Shown here one piece after another: positions 35,766 to 36,370 of a DNA stretch of 36,370 bases. Each line of letters opens with the position of its first letter. Positions within the stretch are counted from its first letter, which is position 1. The stretch is from the NCBI RefSeq assembly GCF_902706225.1, contig NZ_CACSKB010000040.1, positions 1 to 36,370 of the forward strand, read 5' to 3'. A model generated the notes under the pieces. That model was not told where the DNA came from. It searched no databases and saw only the letters and a program-made list of their open reading frames with translations. The position numbers were made by a program, and so were the translations under genes. The DNA comes from Microbacterium sp. 18062 (lineage in GTDB: Bacteria; Actinomycetota; Actinomycetes; Actinomycetales; Microbacteriaceae).

Positions 35766-36233
35766 ATGACCACGGATGACACGCACACGCACGATCGGGC
35801 GGTCGACGATGCCGTGACGAGTCCGCTGCACCTCCCGCATCCGGCGTCCGAATGCCCGAAGTGCTTCACCGAGCTGCAGACCGACCGCAACTGGTGGCGG
35901 GCGCGGCCGGCCGGTTCGCGGCTGGTAGGTCTGGTGGTCAACCGCGCCGACATGCCCTCGATCGTGCAGCAGCGCGAGGACCTGACGCGGTTCGGCGTGC
36001 CGATCGAGGGGTTCCGGCATCCGGCCCCCGAGACGATGGAGGGCTGGGAGTCGCGGCTCTCACGGTTGTTCGGCCGGCTGGATCTCGGCGACGTCCTGGT
36101 CGTCACGACGGTGCACGCGCTCGGGCGCGACATCGAAGAGGAGACGCGCACGGTCGCGGAGCTCCACCGGCGCGGCGTCGTCGTGAAGGTGCTCGGGCAC
36201 GGCGGGCGCCACCTCTACGACACCGGCCGGTAG
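35766..36233 (+). CDS. Resolvase-fold protein without recombinase active site
   Basis: This 155-residue protein resembles the N-terminal domain of serine recombinases but lacks catalytic residues. After an acidic, His-rich start there is one CxxC (CPKC, residues 30-33). The core then runs LVGLVVNRADMPSIVQQRED, followed by FRHPAPETMEGWESRLSRLF, LDLGDVLVVTTVHALGRDIE and ETRTVAELHRRGVVVKVLGH. This follows the resolvase pattern G-Y-x-R-x-S...QR, GD-L-V-V-x-x-D-R-L-G-R and L-x-x-R-G-V. However, the catalytic serine position holds R60, the first active-site arginine is V58, and DRLGR has become HALGR. There is no C-terminal DNA-binding helix-turn-helix. It is probably not a recombinase. The ATG at 35766 has GGGGAG nearby and is preferred over a GTG at 35718. 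Confidence 0.7.
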   Translation: MTTDDTHTHDRAVDDAVTSPLHLPHPASECPKCFTELQTDRNWWRARPAGSRLVGLVVNRADMPSIVQQREDLTRFGVPIEGFRHPAPETMEGWESRLSRLFGRLDLGDVLVVTTVHALGRDIEEETRTVAELHRRGVVVKVLGHGGRHLYDTGR

Positions 36234-36284
36234 CGCCGCGGCAGTCGGGACCCGGGTCGGCCGGGTTCCGGCGTCGCAGGACCA

Positions 36285-36351
36285 CGAGACTGCACGTGGG
36301 CGCCGAGACCGTGGGGAAACCCCGCAGTCTCGGCGCGCGGATGCAGTCTCG
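36285..36351. repeat. Inverted repeat at the right edge
   Basis: A 25-base arm (36285-36309) pairs with 36327-36351 (reverse complement, about four central mismatches) around a 17-base loop that holds a nested GGGG-AAA-CCCC hairpin. The arms begin CGAGACTGCA and end GCGCCGAGAC. It follows the resolvase-fold gene by 52 bases and has no T-tract. Confidence 0.8.
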
Positions 36352-36370
36352 CGGGGGTGGGACCTGGGCG

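Overview
The window is about 70% GC, with tightly packed genes, 4-base ATGA/GTGA stop-start overlaps, GTG starts, and several genes preceded by a TANNNT box only 6 bases from the start codon. With the gene set (ClpC, DUF4192, DUF3180, DUF3072, the ftsH-folE-folP-folB-folK run) this points to a high-GC actinobacterium, most likely Microbacteriaceae and probably Microbacterium. This is inferred from family content and gene order, not from a database search. It looks like ordinary chromosome: no prophage, no complete insertion sequence and no CRISPR array is visible.

Left part (1-10.8 kb). An amidase and the Clp protease ATPase clpC lie on the minus strand. A coupled plus-strand pair follows, encoding a DUF2975-like membrane protein and a small Cro/C1-type regulator, with a 25-bp palindromic operator over their promoter. 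Next come an AbiEi/DUF559 putative nuclease gene bracketed by two copies of one palindromic repeat, a secreted lipoprotein with an internal duplication, cardiolipin synthase, a small membrane protein and a DUF4192 protein.

Central part (10.8-24.4 kb). This is a long minus-strand housekeeping block: tilS, hpt, ftsH, folE, folP, folB, folK, DUF3180, two bacterial PH-domain membrane proteins, a DUF2520 Rossmann protein and lysS. From ftsH to the DUF2520 gene the genes overlap or nearly touch, so this is one probable operon joining membrane proteolysis, tetrahydrofolate synthesis and an uncharacterised membrane module. Inorganic pyrophosphatase (ppa, plus strand) converges on a secreted coiled-coil M23 peptidase across a 50-base bidirectional terminator.

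Right part (24.5-36.4 kb). A Glu-Asp-Phe tRNA cluster is followed by a truncated, frameshifted nitronate monooxygenase remnant, a DUF3072 gene, an acyl-CoA synthetase, a membrane-anchored polysaccharide deacetylase and a GT2-GtrA glycosyltransferase. Then come a glutaredoxin-like protein, an aldehyde dehydrogenase-family protein with a decayed GMC oxidoreductase partner, prolyl aminopeptidase, a Na+/H+ antiporter preceded by a possible leaderless small ORF, and a resolvase-fold protein that lacks the recombinase active site.

The most unusual signals are the family of long intergenic inverted repeats (six, two of them flanking the DUF559 gene with identical 13-base loops), the catalytically dead resolvase-like gene, the two-remnant deletion scar at about 32.65 kb, and the recurrent TANNNT-N6-start leaderless architecture.
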